Below, piece after piece: positions 16,392-26,041 of a stretch of DNA of 64,000 nucleotides. The notes under the pieces were generated by a model. That model was not told where the DNA came from, did no database searches, and saw nothing but the letters and a program-made list of their open reading frames with translations. The position numbers and the translations under genes were made by a program. The stretch's first letter is position 1, and every line of letters begins with the position of its first letter. The stretch is from an uncultured Paenibacillaceae bacterium (GTDB lineage: Bacteria > Bacillota > Bacilli > Paenibacillales > K13), in assembly GCA_913056365.1 (NCBI GenBank), contig CAJXLT010000005.1, positions 186,001 to 250,000 of the forward strand, given 5' to 3'.

Positions 16392-17354
16392 TCACTCCTC
16401 TCCGTCCCCCAAAGCTTGGGCAATCGTATTGACGTTATGTGCATACATGCCGAGGTAAGTACCTTCTTCCGTGCCAGCTGCGCCCATAGCGTCGGAGAAC
16501 AATTCACCGCCCAACTGCACATCCAGCCCTGCTGCCGCTGCCCCTTCAATCACCGCATTAATCGATTCTGGATTGATGCTGCTCTCCACGAATACAGCGG
16601 GCACCTGGTGCTCCGTCAGGATCGCAATCGTCTCCTCGATGTCCGTCAACCCGATCTCAGCATCTGTGCTCAGCCCTTGCAGACCGATGACGTCCAGATC
16701 CAGCATGCGTCCGAAGTAGCCGAAAGCATCATGCGCAGTCACCAGTACACGCTTGCCTTCGGGAATGTGCGCCATCTTCGCTTCTGCCTCATCCTTCAGC
16801 CTATTCATCTCTGCGAAATACTGCTCCTTATTCGCGTCGAAGTATGCGGCATCGTCCGGCGATGCTTCCTTCATCTGTTCTGTAGCTGCAGTCAGCGCTT
16901 GCTGCCACAGGTCGATTTCGAACCAGATGTGCGGATCGATTGCCCCTTCCTCATCATGCAGCAATGCATCTTCCGCAATGCCATCACCTACAGCCAGTAC
17001 AGGTCTGTCCTTACCAATTTGCTCGAAGACTTGCACCATATTAATCTCCAAGCCTAAGCCATTGTAAAAAATCATATCTGCCTCTTGCAGCTTCTGAATA
17101 TCTCCTTGCGTTGCTGTGAATAAATGCGGATCGACACCGGGACCCATCAAGCTGTTCACCTCTACTCGTTCCCCGCCGATAACGGCAATCGGATCGGCAA
17201 TCTGCGCAATCGTCGTCATTATCGTCAGCTTGCCCTTCGCATCCACTCCTGCCTTCTCTTCTATGCCTGCACCGCAAGCCGATACTATCAACATTGCCCC
17301 AATAAGCCATACTGCTGCGTACAGCCTCCTGCGACTGCGTTCGTTCTTCTTCAT
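16392..17354 (-). CDS. mntA: Manganese-type metal-binding lipoprotein (MntA-like)
   Basis: A 320-residue cluster A-I (TroA-type) binding protein. The N-terminus is basic then hydrophobic with lipobox VSAC (Cys27). Metal-ligand regions are DPHLF, DPHIW, and the distal FVESS and GGELFSDAMG segments. It has no His-rich loop as in ZnuA, which together with operon order favours manganese. VLVTAHDAFGYFGR is strongly conserved in MntA/PsaA-like proteins. GGGGAGG lies 9 bases from the ATG. It opens the operon. Confidence 0.88.
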   Translation of the reverse strand: MKKNERSRRRLYAAVWLIGAMLIVSACGAGIEEKAGVDAKGKLTIMTTIAQIADPIAVIGGERVEVNSLMGPGVDPHLFTATQGDIQKLQEADMIFYNGLGLEINMVQVFEQIGKDRPVLAVGDGIAEDALLHDEEGAIDPHIWFEIDLWQQALTAATEQMKEASPDDAAYFDANKEQYFAEMNRLKDEAEAKMAHIPEGKRVLVTAHDAFGYFGRMLDLDVIGLQGLSTDAEIGLTDIEETIAILTEHQVPAVFVESSINPESINAVIEGAAAAGLDVQLGGELFSDAMGAAGTEEGTYLGMYAHNVNTIAQALGDGEE

Positions 17355-17384
17355 TGTCTGGTTCCTCCCCTTATAAGTTCCTGC

Positions 17385-17495
17385 CTCGTCCATATGTCTC
17401 GCATCTGTTGCAGTTGCCAATTGGTATGATGAAACAAACCTGTGTATTAGCAATATTTTTTCCCTGATGCAACTTTTGTTCATATGTCTAAAATA
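17385..17495 (-). promoter_or_regulatory. Candidate metalloregulator sites upstream of mntA
   Basis: Two similar segments occur 90 bp apart on the minus strand: TTTTAGACATATGAACAAAA (17474-17493) and GAGACATATGGACGAG (about 17385-17400). Both contain AGACATATG(A/G)AC; the first is a near palindrome (TTTT-N3-CATATG-N3-AAAA). They are plausible operators for a DtxR/MntR-type repressor, but no exact match to a known MntR box was found. A weak promoter (TTGCAT-17-TAATAC) lies between them. Confidence 0.35.
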
Positions 17496-17661
17496 ATTGA
17501 GTCAGCCCATATTGTCAAGCGATTTTTTTCTCCATGAAGAAGATCGTTCTACAAGTTACACGAAGGAGCCTGTTGCGATGGGGGCATGTAGCTGCAACAG
17601 TTCAGCAAGGAGAGCTGCGCACTTGAAAGGGTACGCAGCGTATAGTTTGCGTTGTGCTGGC

Positions 17662-18756
17662 CTACGATTGTTGCGATTTGAACAGGCTGAACACTACAAT
17701 CACGAGAAAAGGAAGGAGAGCGAAGCTTACATTGATGAGCGGCCAATACATCGACACATACTTGGTCTGCTCCGCTTGCGTGATGAACATGGCCAAGCTC
17801 AGCATGAAGCTTAACATCGCGATCGGATACACAAGGACGCGGTCGTTATCCAGCTTGAACAGCCGGGAGATGACAAGATTCAAGACGAACAGGGCAATCG
17901 TTCCCTTCATATAAGAGCTTGCAATCAGCGAGACGCCCACGACAGATTCAATCCGTTGGAGAAAGTCAGCAAAATCAATCACGCGCGAGATCGCGAACAG
18001 CGGATACTTCAGATCTGTCGCTAGCGGACCAAACAGCATCAACGTACAGAGCGTCGTAACCAGCAGCAGCATAATGTTCAAACCGAGCGCCGCATACATG
18101 TATTTGGCCAGTCGGGATGAAGCTTGCTTCCGCACATACGGAAGCAGCATGGCGAATACCGTCATTTCGGCATAGGGAAATCCAAGGGTGAAGTAGGTGC
18201 CCATCAGCACTGGCTTGATTCCATCCGGCATGACCGGAAGTAAGTGTATGGGCTGGTAATACCCCACGGACAGCAATAAGACGATAAACACAAAGCCGAT
18301 CATCAGACCGGTATACAGCACGAACATACGAACCATCACTTCAATTCCGGCGCGAACCGTCATCGCAGCGGTAACTAAGACAAGAAAGTGAAACACATAG
18401 GAAGGCGTATCCCGCATCATCGTACTTGTCATGAATGCGCCTACGTCCATCACAATCCACGTAACCATCAATAGTAAATAGAAGATATAGGGAAGCAGCA
18501 ATAGTACTGTCGCTATATTTCCCGTTGCCTTGCGGCTGTAATCGATAAGGGTAAATTCCTTATTACGTTGATGTAAGAACAAGATGACACTTAACAGCGC
18601 AATGCCCAACATACTACTCGCCAGCAGAGAAATCCAAGCGCCGTTCTGTGCGTATGCAATCAGCGGTCCCGGTACATTAATAATGGAAGAACCCGTTACG
18701 AACGAGAAGAATAAGACGGCCAGCTGTCCATTCGAAACCGTACCCTGTCTGCTCAC
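17662..18756 (-). CDS. GerB-family spore germination permease (B subunit)
   Basis: A 364-residue integral membrane protein with ten hydrophobic segments, of the amino acid/polyamine/organocation type seen in GerAB/GerKB. Family hallmarks include GSSIINVPGPLIAYAQNGAW near the start and FPYAEMTVFAMLLPYV near the middle. The B subunit is thought to bind the nutrient germinant. The GTG start at 18756 has AAGGAGGGG 7 bases upstream. It is last in the A-C-D-B operon. Confidence 0.93.
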   Translation of the reverse strand: MSRQGTVSNGQLAVLFFSFVTGSSIINVPGPLIAYAQNGAWISLLASSMLGIALLSVILFLHQRNKEFTLIDYSRKATGNIATVLLLLPYIFYLLLMVTWIVMDVGAFMTSTMMRDTPSYVFHFLVLVTAAMTVRAGIEVMVRMFVLYTGLMIGFVFIVLLLSVGYYQPIHLLPVMPDGIKPVLMGTYFTLGFPYAEMTVFAMLLPYVRKQASSRLAKYMYAALGLNIMLLLVTTLCTLMLFGPLATDLKYPLFAISRVIDFADFLQRIESVVGVSLIASSYMKGTIALFVLNLVISRLFKLDNDRVLVYPIAMLSFMLSLAMFITQAEQTKYVSMYWPLINVSFALLPFLVIVVFSLFKSQQS

Positions 18757-18771
18757 ATGTCATCCCCTCCT

Positions 18772-19014
18772 TCAAGCAGCCGGTTGCTGCCAAGCCGTCT
18801 CGATTGCATGCGCAAGCCGTTCGAACATCAAGTTCAACAGCTCGTTCACATGCGGCAGCTTGGCAGGCAGCAAGTAGTCTACTCCTAGATATAGCGTGCA
18901 ACCGAGTATAATCGCATAGGGCAGCTTGGCCTTGCCCAGCTTCTGCTTACGCTGTATGCCGTCATAACCAAGCAGGGCGAAGGTGCCAAGCAAGACAATT
19001 AGTTTCTCCACCAT
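18772..19014 (-). CDS. Small two-helix protein in Ger operon (D-subunit-like)
   Basis: An 80-residue protein with two predicted membrane helices (about 3-18 and 33-50) and a soluble tail. Small two-helix proteins of 55-80 residues encoded inside ger operons are known as D subunits and modulate germinant-receptor function. Here it stands between the C and B subunits, with GGAGGG upstream of the ATG. Assignment is by position and topology, not by sequence motif. Confidence 0.7.
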   Translation of the reverse strand: MVEKLIVLLGTFALLGYDGIQRKQKLGKAKLPYAIILGCTLYLGVDYLLPAKLPHVNELLNLMFERLAHAIETAWQQPAA

Positions 19015-19032
19015 CGAACTGCTCCCTCCTGA

Positions 19033-20199
19033 TCATTGCACTTGCATCTGCTTGCCAGCATGCATACCTGTGTCAAGCAATGTCAACTTCACATCATAAG
19101 TGAATCGCGCACGTTGGAAGTGCTCGCCCCAGTCTGATTCGAGACTCTTCCACAAGCTTGGATTGCTCCGGTACACTTGATCGCCGAATCCTAGCACATC
19201 CAGCTTCTTGGTCTGCAATTCTTGAACGACGGCTTCCAGGTTCGTCTGGACGCGGTCCTCGGTCTCAACGATGAACCGGGCCTCCTTCTCCGCCGTAGTC
19301 ACATCAGCGCAATGCGCTTCAGCCAGCGATCCTGTAATATTCACAGTAACTGTTGCATGCAACACCCCTGCTGCATAATCGCTTGCAAGCTTGGCCTGCG
19401 ATTGGACTACCTCTATAGAGTTATTTAGACCGCCAGCATTAAGCTCATCGGTCCCTCCACACGGCGTTTGAATGATTGCATAATGATACTTGTTCATCAG
19501 CATGAGCAAGTATTCCGTTCTGTTCGGCGAAAGTGCGCCGACCATCTTCCCGTCATCGAGCAAGACGACGCCCTTCACCGCGAACGGCGCATCGTCTGCT
19601 TGCATCAGGCCAATATAGGGAGCCACGGCGTGACCTGTCTTGTTGCGCAGCATCAAATTCATATCGAGCAAGTTCATCTTCATGGTCTTCCCTGAGTATT
19701 GAGCGGCTGCTTCCTGAATACGCTTCAGCTGCTGACCGGTCGTACTCTCAACCAACGGCTTCTCCTCCAGGAAGGCGGATGCCTTCCCTTCGGTAACGAA
19801 TAAATTACTCGACATCCGGGGCTCATGATCTCGATTGAAGAAGTCGAGCACATCCCGCAGCCCGCGCTTCTGCACATAGGCATCACTAATGAGCACGATA
19901 CGCTGGTGGCTCCATTGCGCCCTTCTCCCCAGTAAGGTCGGTATATCCCGCACAGCTTCGAATACACTGTCCTGCACATTCTTAAGATTGAAGTAGGCAT
20001 CTGTCGGTTGAATGCTGCCGCTGGTTGACACTTGCAATGGCTTGTAAATCTGTGTCGTCAGCTCGACCTTCCCTTCCTTGTTCAGATCGATTGCGACAGC
20101 CATGACGAAGCCTCGCTCGGTTAATTCCACCTGATCCCAGCACCCCGTCAGCAACAACAGCGACAGTAAGCTTAACCATGTCCCAATTGATTGCTTCAT
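19033..20199 (-). CDS. Ger(x)C family spore germination lipoprotein (C subunit)
   Basis: A 388-residue Ger(x)C protein. Signal sequence and lipobox are LLSLLLLTGC (Cys20), then WDQVELTERGFVMAVAIDLN, and the family's three-domain body follows: QWSHQRIVLISDAYVQKRGL, HEPRMSSNLFVTEGKA, and the C-terminal DVLGFGDQVYRSNPSLWKSL. It anchors to the outer face of the inner spore membrane and is required for receptor assembly. It is 11 bases downstream of gerA. Confidence 0.95.
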   Translation of the reverse strand: MKQSIGTWLSLLSLLLLTGCWDQVELTERGFVMAVAIDLNKEGKVELTTQIYKPLQVSTSGSIQPTDAYFNLKNVQDSVFEAVRDIPTLLGRRAQWSHQRIVLISDAYVQKRGLRDVLDFFNRDHEPRMSSNLFVTEGKASAFLEEKPLVESTTGQQLKRIQEAAAQYSGKTMKMNLLDMNLMLRNKTGHAVAPYIGLMQADDAPFAVKGVVLLDDGKMVGALSPNRTEYLLMLMNKYHYAIIQTPCGGTDELNAGGLNNSIEVVQSQAKLASDYAAGVLHATVTVNITGSLAEAHCADVTTAEKEARFIVETEDRVQTNLEAVVQELQTKKLDVLGFGDQVYRSNPSLWKSLESDWGEHFQRARFTYDVKLTLLDTGMHAGKQMQVQ

Positions 20200-20210
20200 C
20201 GTTGATCATC

Positions 20211-21680
20211 CTAATCCAAATATTTGCGGTTATGCGCACGCCGCGGTGTGTTCAGTATCCGCTTCAATGGCGCGCGAAGGAGCGTATCTCTAAGCTGACC
20301 GATCCGCAGAGGGGCAAGCGGAGACAAGTATGGCTGACCGAGAGACTGCAAGGAGCTGAGATGAATAATTACCCACAGCAGCCCGATCATCGCACCGAAT
20401 ATACCCAGTATTGCTGTCATAATCATCAACGGCAATTGCAGCAGTCGCAAGGAAATCGCAATCGAATATTGCGGGATCGAGAAGGAAGCGATGCCTGTCA
20501 GCGCAACGATGACGACCATAATAGGCGAGGCGATGCCCGCATTGATCGCTGCCTCCCCAATAATTAACGCACCGACGATACTGACCGCAGAACCGACAGG
20601 CTTAGGCAATCGAATTCCTGCTTCTCGCAACAGTTCGAAGAAGAACAGCATAATAATCGCCTCGACCAGAGAAGGGAACGGAATACCCTCCCGTGTATTC
20701 AATACAGCTAACAGCAATACAGTCGGGATCAACTCTGGATGGAACGTAGACAAAGCAATATAGATGGAAGGCAATGTCAGAGCGATGAAGAATGCTACAA
20801 TACGAAGCTGACGGATGAAGCTGGATATAACCGTACGTTCATAGTAATCTTCACTCGATTGGAAGAACTCCGGGAACAACCCCGGACAGATGAGGATGAT
20901 CCCAGTGCCTTGCACCAGAACCACGATCTTGCCTTCCAATAAGGAAGCGACAGCTGTATCCGTTCGTTCCGTATACCGGTACTGCGGGAAGGGGGAATAG
21001 GTAGAATCCTCAATCAATTCCTCAATATATGAAGTTTCTAGAATTTCCTTGTTGGCAGCTGCAGCAATTCGCTTGGTGAAGATAGCCAAGGTTTGCTTCG
21101 GCACAGCGTCCTCCACATAGCCGTAGATCACAGCCGTCTTCGTTTCGCCACCAGTAGGCACCTTTCTGATCTTAAATTTAGGCGATTGCAGGCGTGAACG
21201 CAGCATACCGATATTCGTCTGCAAATTTTCGACAGTTCCTTCTCGCGGTCCCTTCACCACAGATTCGCTTACCGGTTCATCTACCGAACGCCCTTCCACG
21301 CTCTTATCTTCATACTTGATGGCGTTCGCCCAGCCTTCGATCAGGACGATGACATTGCCTTGAAGCAGCTCAGAGATGGCATCGTCCATACGGCGTATGA
21401 CGATACCCTGCTTCTGATCAGCTCCATGCTGCTCGAAGTAGGAGATAATCTGCCGCGGCTCCAACTCAGTATCGGATCCCATATCATTCCCTACTAAACT
21501 TCGCAGTGTCTCTCTCATGAAATTATGGTCTTGCCGATCCGTCAACGTTTCGAAATATACACTAAGTGCCTCGTATTGCATGCGATTGCCAAACCGCCAA
21601 GGCAGGACAACCAGATCGTGGCAATCGGCAAAGGTCGCTTCAAGCTTTCTTCGATTTTCGACCAATCTTATAGAAAACAT
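20211..21680 (-). CDS. GerA-family spore germinant receptor A subunit
   Basis: A 489-residue A subunit with a hydrophilic N-terminal half (MDDAISELLQGNVIVLIEGW, PREGTVENLQTNIGMLRSR) and a membrane half (IREGIPFPSLVEA-type region, residues about 285-470). Its first about 80 residues diverge from the copy at 550-2109 and lack the QxxxDxL-rich lead, so it belongs to a different paralogue group. It opens an A-C-D-B operon. The ATG has AAGGCGAT upstream. No clear sigma-G promoter was found in the 260 bases before it, although ger operons normally use sigma G. Confidence 0.93.
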   Translation of the reverse strand: MFSIRLVENRRKLEATFADCHDLVVLPWRFGNRMQYEALSVYFETLTDRQDHNFMRETLRSLVGNDMGSDTELEPRQIISYFEQHGADQKQGIVIRRMDDAISELLQGNVIVLIEGWANAIKYEDKSVEGRSVDEPVSESVVKGPREGTVENLQTNIGMLRSRLQSPKFKIRKVPTGGETKTAVIYGYVEDAVPKQTLAIFTKRIAAAANKEILETSYIEELIEDSTYSPFPQYRYTERTDTAVASLLEGKIVVLVQGTGIILICPGLFPEFFQSSEDYYERTVISSFIRQLRIVAFFIALTLPSIYIALSTFHPELIPTVLLLAVLNTREGIPFPSLVEAIIMLFFFELLREAGIRLPKPVGSAVSIVGALIIGEAAINAGIASPIMVVIVALTGIASFSIPQYSIAISLRLLQLPLMIMTAILGIFGAMIGLLWVIIHLSSLQSLGQPYLSPLAPLRIGQLRDTLLRAPLKRILNTPRRAHNRKYLD

Positions 21681-21946
21681 ACTTATCGCCTTCTTGCATC
21701 ATGTAGTGGTGTTAGTTTTCTCCAAATTCCGTGAAGACATTCCCGAAAAGTGAGGATTATGGCAACAATCTGTACACTAGAGTCAAAATTCACAATGCCG
21801 CTAACAATAAACTCCATCACCTGTTATTAGCCAATGAATAAAAAAAGAACGTCCCTATGAATGCATAGCTATGGTAAAATATAGATGTTTCACAACTAAT
21901 CTCCCCGTGTGGGGAACAATTTATTAGGAAAAGGTGGGATTTGCAC

Positions 21947-22987
21947 ATGTCAGACAAGCAACCGTCATCCCCAGCAGACAAGCACCTTCACCATATCCCG
22001 ATCTCGGTCCTCGATCTCGCTCCAATCATAGAAGGCGGCACAGCGGCAGACTCGTTCCGCCGCACCTTGGACTTGGCGCGTCATGCGGAGCAGTGGGGCT
22101 TCCACCGCTTCTGGTTGGCCGAGCATCACAATATGCCCGGCATTGCCAGCTCAGCTACTTCGGTCGTGATCGGTCACGTCGCCGGCAACACAGAGAAGAT
22201 CCGTGTCGGCTCTGGCGGTATCATGCTGCCGAATCATGCGCCGCTCGTCATCGCTGAGCAGTTCGGCACATTGGAATCGCTGTACCCTGACCGCATCGAT
22301 CTTGGCTTGGGTCGCGCTCCCGGCACCGACCAACCGACTGCCCACGCCTTGCGGCGTCATACGAATACAGGCGGCAATGACTTCCCCGCACTGCTGCACG
22401 AGCTGCTTGAGTATTTCGAGCCGACTGAATCGATCAACCAGCAGTCCATTCGTGCCATCCCAGGCGAAGGCCTGTCGCTGCCGATCTGGCTGCTCGGCTC
22501 CAGCGGCTTCAGCGCAGAACTGGCCAGCCAGCTCGGGCTGCCGTTCGCATTCGCGAGTCACTTCGCGCCGGATTACTTGATGCAGGCTCTAGCTCTGTAC
22601 CGCGAACAGTTCCGCCCCGGATTTCGGAGCACACCCTATGCGATGGTCGGACTAAGCATCATCGCTGCCGATACGACGGAGGAAGCGCACCACCTAGCTA
22701 CCTCGCAGCAGCAGCAAATCTTGAACATGATCCGCGGCAAGCGCGGACCGCTACAACCGCCTGTTGCCAGCATGGATTCGCTATGGGACGCACATGAGAA
22801 GCACATTATCGAAGCACAGATGAGCTATGCCATTGTCGGTGATAAGCAGTCGGTGAAGGAACGGTTACAGGAAGTGCTGCACGAGACGCAGGCGGACGAG
22901 TTCATCGTTGCTTCACAAATTTTCGATCATGCCGCGCGCTTACGCTCCTACGAGCTGATCTATGAGATCGTGCAGGAAGTGAAGTAA
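21947..22987 (+). CDS. LLM-class flavin-dependent oxidoreductase
   Basis: A 346-residue bacterial-luciferase-fold protein. The signature stretches are [18 protein letters not shown] (strand 2) and [20 protein letters not shown], then [17 protein letters not shown]. These match the group annotated MsnO8/YceB-like LLM oxidoreductase, FMN-dependent with unknown substrate. The ATG at 21947 is used; the in-frame TTG 6 bases earlier lacks a separate site. A CTCCCC/GGGGA hairpin sits in the leader. It forms no operon with the second LLM gene but is in tandem with it. Confidence 0.9.
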   Translation: MSDKQPSSPADKHLHHIPISVLDLAPIIEGGTAADSFRRTLDLARHAEQWGFHRFWLAEHHNMPGIASSATSVVIGHVAGNTEKIRVGSGGIMLPNHAPLVIAEQFGTLESLYPDRIDLGLGRAPGTDQPTAHALRRHTNTGGNDFPALLHELLEYFEPTESINQQSIRAIPGEGLSLPIWLLGSSGFSAELASQLGLPFAFASHFAPDYLMQALALYREQFRPGFRSTPYAMVGLSIIAADTTEEAHHLATSQQQQILNMIRGKRGPLQPPVASMDSLWDAHEKHIIEAQMSYAIVGDKQSVKERLQEVLHETQADEFIVASQIFDHAARLRSYELIYEIVQEVK

Positions 22988-23030
22988 GCATAAGGGAAGG
23001 AGCTATCTCCACTCGTCAAACTACTCAAAT

Positions 23031-23310
23031 CCGCTCGGAGTGGCTATTGCCTGCGATTATGCATCTATTTCCGTCCAATCCCGCTCGGAGTGGCTATTAC
23101 CTGCGATTATGCATCTTTTTGAAGCACAGAACGCCTGAACGGGGGATTATTCGAATACAAAGATGCACATTCGCAGGCAATTCGGGAAATCGTCCATCCT
23201 GCATGCTCCAAGCCTGCACATTCGCAGGAATTTCTTGCATACATGCCAGCATGTACACCAAAGAGAGGAATTTCTTGCATACATGTCAGCATGTGCACTG
23301 CAATTCCTGC
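23031..23310. repeat. Cluster of direct and inverted repeats, CCTGCGAATGTGCA family
   Basis: A 37-bp unit (CCGCTCGGAGTGGCTATT... ending GATTATGCATCT) occurs at 23031-23067 and 23081-23117, with one substitution and a 50-bp period. GATGCACATTCGCAGG (23163) and CCTGCACATTCGCAGG (23213) follow. Then a 33-bp unit beginning AGGAATTTCTTGCATACATG occurs at 23226 and 23266 (40-bp period). The 22988-23447 interval holds no gene. Confidence 0.65.
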
Positions 23311-23391
23311 GATCATACTAATCCCATCATCCGATATCATTGCGAATCAAGGGCGCTACTCTCGTTCCATACACCACATCACTTACTAAAG

Positions 23392-23420
23392 TTGAGATAC
23401 ATTAAAAAATAAAGTATACT
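23392..23420 (+). promoter_or_regulatory. Sigma-A promoter of the second LLM gene
   Basis: TTGAGA (23392-23397), 17-bp AT-rich spacer, TATACT (23415-23420), 28 bases before the ATG, with AAAGGAGG downstream. Its matches to consensus are good. Confidence 0.75.
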
Positions 23421-23447
23421 AAAAGAAACATAAAGGAGGAGCATCCC

Positions 23448-24509
23448 ATGACCGATCAAGCAACACAGATGGAAATTGGAATTAGCACCTTTCTCGAAGC
23501 CACTCCCGATCCGAAGACAGGACAAGCGATCAGTCATGCTGAGCGTCTGCGCCAAGCCGTTGAGGAAATTGTATTAGCTGACCAAGTGGGGCTGGACGTC
23601 TACGGTGTAGGTGAGCATCACCGGGCTGATTACGCCAGCTCAGCGCCCGCAGTAGTGCTTGCTGGCGCCGCTGCTGCAACGAAGCATATTCGCTTGACAA
23701 GCGCCGTAACCGTACTCTCGTCAGACGATCCCGTACGCGTCTACCAATCCTTCGCTACATTAGACGGCTTGTCCGGCGGACGGGCGGAAATTATGGCAGG
23801 GCGTGGCTCGTTCATCGAATCGTTCCCACTATTCGGCCACAGCTTGGAAGACTATAACGACCTGTTCGACGAGAAGCTGGAGCTGCTGCTCGCCATCCGC
23901 GAATCGGAGAAGGTCAATTGGGCCGGCAGCAAGCATCGACCGGCGATTCACAATCTCGGTGTCTACCCGCGCGCAGAGCAACACCCGCTCCCCGTCTGGA
24001 TCGCCAGCGGCGGCAACCCGCAATCAGCAGCGCGCGCCGGAACGCTCGGACTGCCCATCGCATTCGCGATCATTGGCGGCATGCCAGAGCAATTCGCACC
24101 GTTAGTCGAGCTGTACAGAGAGGCAGCCGTGCGGGCTGGACATGATCCCGACAAGCTGGAGATCGCGACGCACTCGCACGGCTTCATCGGCGATACACGT
24201 GAGCAAGCCGCCGAGCTGTTCTTCCCGCCGACCCAGGCACAGATGAATGTTATCGGACGCGAGCGCGGCTGGGGGCCCTACACGCGCGCGACGTTCGACG
24301 CAGCCTGCAGTCCGCGCGGCGCACTCTATGTCGGCGACCCAGAATATGTCGCTGAGAAGATCCTGCTGCTGCGTAAGAATCTCGGCGTAACCCGCTTCTT
24401 CCTGCACATTAACGTCGGCACGATGCCTCACCGTGACATTCTGCACACGATTGAGCTGCTAGGAACACGCGTCGCTCCGATTGTGCGTAAGGAACTTGCG
24501 CGCGATTGA
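23448..24509 (+). CDS. LLM-class flavin-dependent oxidoreductase
   Basis: A 353-residue LLM protein distinct from the preceding one. [20 protein letters not shown] and [20 protein letters not shown] are diagnostic, with [20 protein letters not shown] at the FMN phosphate site. It belongs to the LLM group that includes Atu2307/SP_0267-family flavoproteins. Ribosome site AAAGGAGG is 8 bases from the ATG. It has its own promoter. The substrate is unknown. Confidence 0.9.
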   Translation: MTDQATQMEIGISTFLEATPDPKTGQAISHAERLRQAVEEIVLADQVGLDVYGVGEHHRADYASSAPAVVLAGAAAATKHIRLTSAVTVLSSDDPVRVYQSFATLDGLSGGRAEIMAGRGSFIESFPLFGHSLEDYNDLFDEKLELLLAIRESEKVNWAGSKHRPAIHNLGVYPRAEQHPLPVWIASGGNPQSAARAGTLGLPIAFAIIGGMPEQFAPLVELYREAAVRAGHDPDKLEIATHSHGFIGDTREQAAELFFPPTQAQMNVIGRERGWGPYTRATFDAACSPRGALYVGDPEYVAEKILLLRKNLGVTRFFLHINVGTMPHRDILHTIELLGTRVAPIVRKELARD

Positions 24510-24598
24510 TCAGAACCTTCACGGACTTCGGTGAGGCTGTCGATTCATTGTGAATATGCGCCACTTACTCTCAGCTCACACCGATCGCTACTGTTGAG

Positions 24599-24717
24599 GA
24601 AATCTGCTTGTAGCCTCTTTATGAAGTGGACGCTACTCAGCAGATTTCAAGCAGGTATGTAGTGACCGACACGCACACATTAAGCAGGGGCTGTCCCTAA
24701 TGGGAAAGCCCCTGCTT
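24599..24717. terminator. Hairpins after the LLM gene (possible terminator)
   Basis: GAAATCTGCT (24599-24608) is inverted at 24640-24649. A second stem, AAGCAGGGGC (24682-24691) with GCCCCTGCTT (24708-24717), contains an inner TCCC/GGGA pair. Neither has a proper T-run on either strand, so they may act as a processing hairpin or a bidirectional terminator between converging genes. Confidence 0.4.
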
Positions 24718-24797
24718 GTGTGCACTAACCTTATATTCGCTCCCATGTGGTGCAATTCCAATGAACGCGGAGGCAGAAGCGCCTCCACCGTCACCGT

Positions 24798-25685
24798 TTA
24801 TCTAGGATTCACCACACCCGAGGAATCACTGAATATGACAGTTTGGCCATTCTTATTAATAAGAATCTCATTGCCTGGGTTGGAGTCGACATTTTTGAAT
24901 TCCCGGAATGTCCAGTTCGTCGTGCCTACGTTATGCGTTTTGACAGAATAGGTTGCATCCTTGATGACCCTGATGTATCGACCGTCATCGATAACGATCT
25001 CCTGACCGCTGGCGCCATTCGTATCGGTAAACCCAAGCAGCGAGAAGCCCGATCCGACTGTGTAGGTCTTCGTGGAGTAACTAGCTTCGCGAATGACGTA
25101 TACTTTATTACTGCCCTGCTTCAGTACAATCTCTTTGCCCGCACTGCCATTCACATCCTGAATGCCTAGCAAGGAGAAGCCTCCGCTAATATTATAATTT
25201 CTTGTCGTTCTAGACGCGTCCCGAATCGTAAAGATTCGTTGTCCCGCCACATCAATAATAATCTCTGCCCCAGACTGACCATTCGTATCTTCAACAGCTA
25301 ACAGGGTCCAATCAGCCCCGTTGGCCACACTGTAACTTCTCGTCGTGTATCTCGCTTCATTAATGACGAGTACAGCGGTTGTTGTTGTGGATCGAACTGT
25401 ACTGAGTATAATTTCTGCTCCCGCATTCCCATCTACGTCTGCAACCTTCATAATGGCCCAGCTGGAATAGGCAGTCATGCTGTGTCTGCGCACAGAACCG
25501 GTAGGATGCTCAATTTCTATGCCGGTTGTCGTGTTATACACATCCGAGAGCTGCCCTGTTCCTTTCAGATCATAGGAGCCTACATAATGACGAGTGGCTG
25601 CCTCAGCAGTGTCTGAGGGTACGAAAGCCGAGAACGCCGATACCATGCCTAGAGCTACACACAACGCAACAAACCTTTTTTTCAT
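24798..25685 (-). CDS. Secreted FG-GAP-like repeat protein
   Basis: A 295-residue protein with a Sec signal peptide (KKRFVALCVALGMVSAFSAF, cleaved near TAEAA) and about five repeats of 44-47 residues, each with DxNGxxGxEI(V/I)(L/I) followed by a strand containing Y/V-x-(V/I)-I-(R/N)-(D/E)-A-x-Y. This is the FG-GAP/VCBS propeller pattern, with Asp-rich loops that may bind calcium. It is probably extracellular. GGGAGG lies upstream of the ATG. No partner is obvious and the function is unknown. Confidence 0.75.
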   Translation of the reverse strand: MKKRFVALCVALGMVSAFSAFVPSDTAEAATRHYVGSYDLKGTGQLSDVYNTTTGIEIEHPTGSVRRHSMTAYSSWAIMKVADVDGNAGAEIILSTVRSTTTTAVLVINEARYTTRSYSVANGADWTLLAVEDTNGQSGAEIIIDVAGQRIFTIRDASRTTRNYNISGGFSLLGIQDVNGSAGKEIVLKQGSNKVYVIREASYSTKTYTVGSGFSLLGFTDTNGASGQEIVIDDGRYIRVIKDATYSVKTHNVGTTNWTFREFKNVDSNPGNEILINKNGQTVIFSDSSGVVNPR

Positions 25686-26041
25686 ATAAACGAATCCTCC
25701 CACATTTTTAATAGTTACATTTTTCAGAAAATTATTTATCCCTCCTCGCAACTGAAGTCTAGTTCCCTCTATAGATTACCAAATACAATCATATATTGGA
25801 AAGTACCTCATAGAAAAATAGTTCTTCATCTAGTGCATATGTTCTACTACGAGCCTTATTGCATGACTATCCAACTAGGACCTGCTTGAAACCCGTGAGG
25901 AAGCGTCCGCCCTTGACCGTAACCGGGCAGACGCAATCTGACGAAGTGCTGGCGGTTCGTTCGCGCGAGCGAGGCTGGACTTTCGCACATGCGCGCGACA
26001 TTCGTCGCAGCCTGTAGCCCGCACAACTTGCCGCTTCGCGC
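25686..26041. other. Intergenic region, no gene seen
   Basis: The stretch between the repeat protein and the MMPL transporter holds no supported gene and no clear terminator. A GCGCGCGA-rich segment lies near 25990. Confidence 0.4.

Noticed and set aside
23031-23310. CRISPR-like array
   Set aside because: The repeats vary in sequence and length, the spacing differs between units, and there are no cas genes.
24682-24717. Strong rho-independent terminator
   Set aside because: The stem is good but no T-run follows on either strand, so it is kept only as a low-confidence hairpin.
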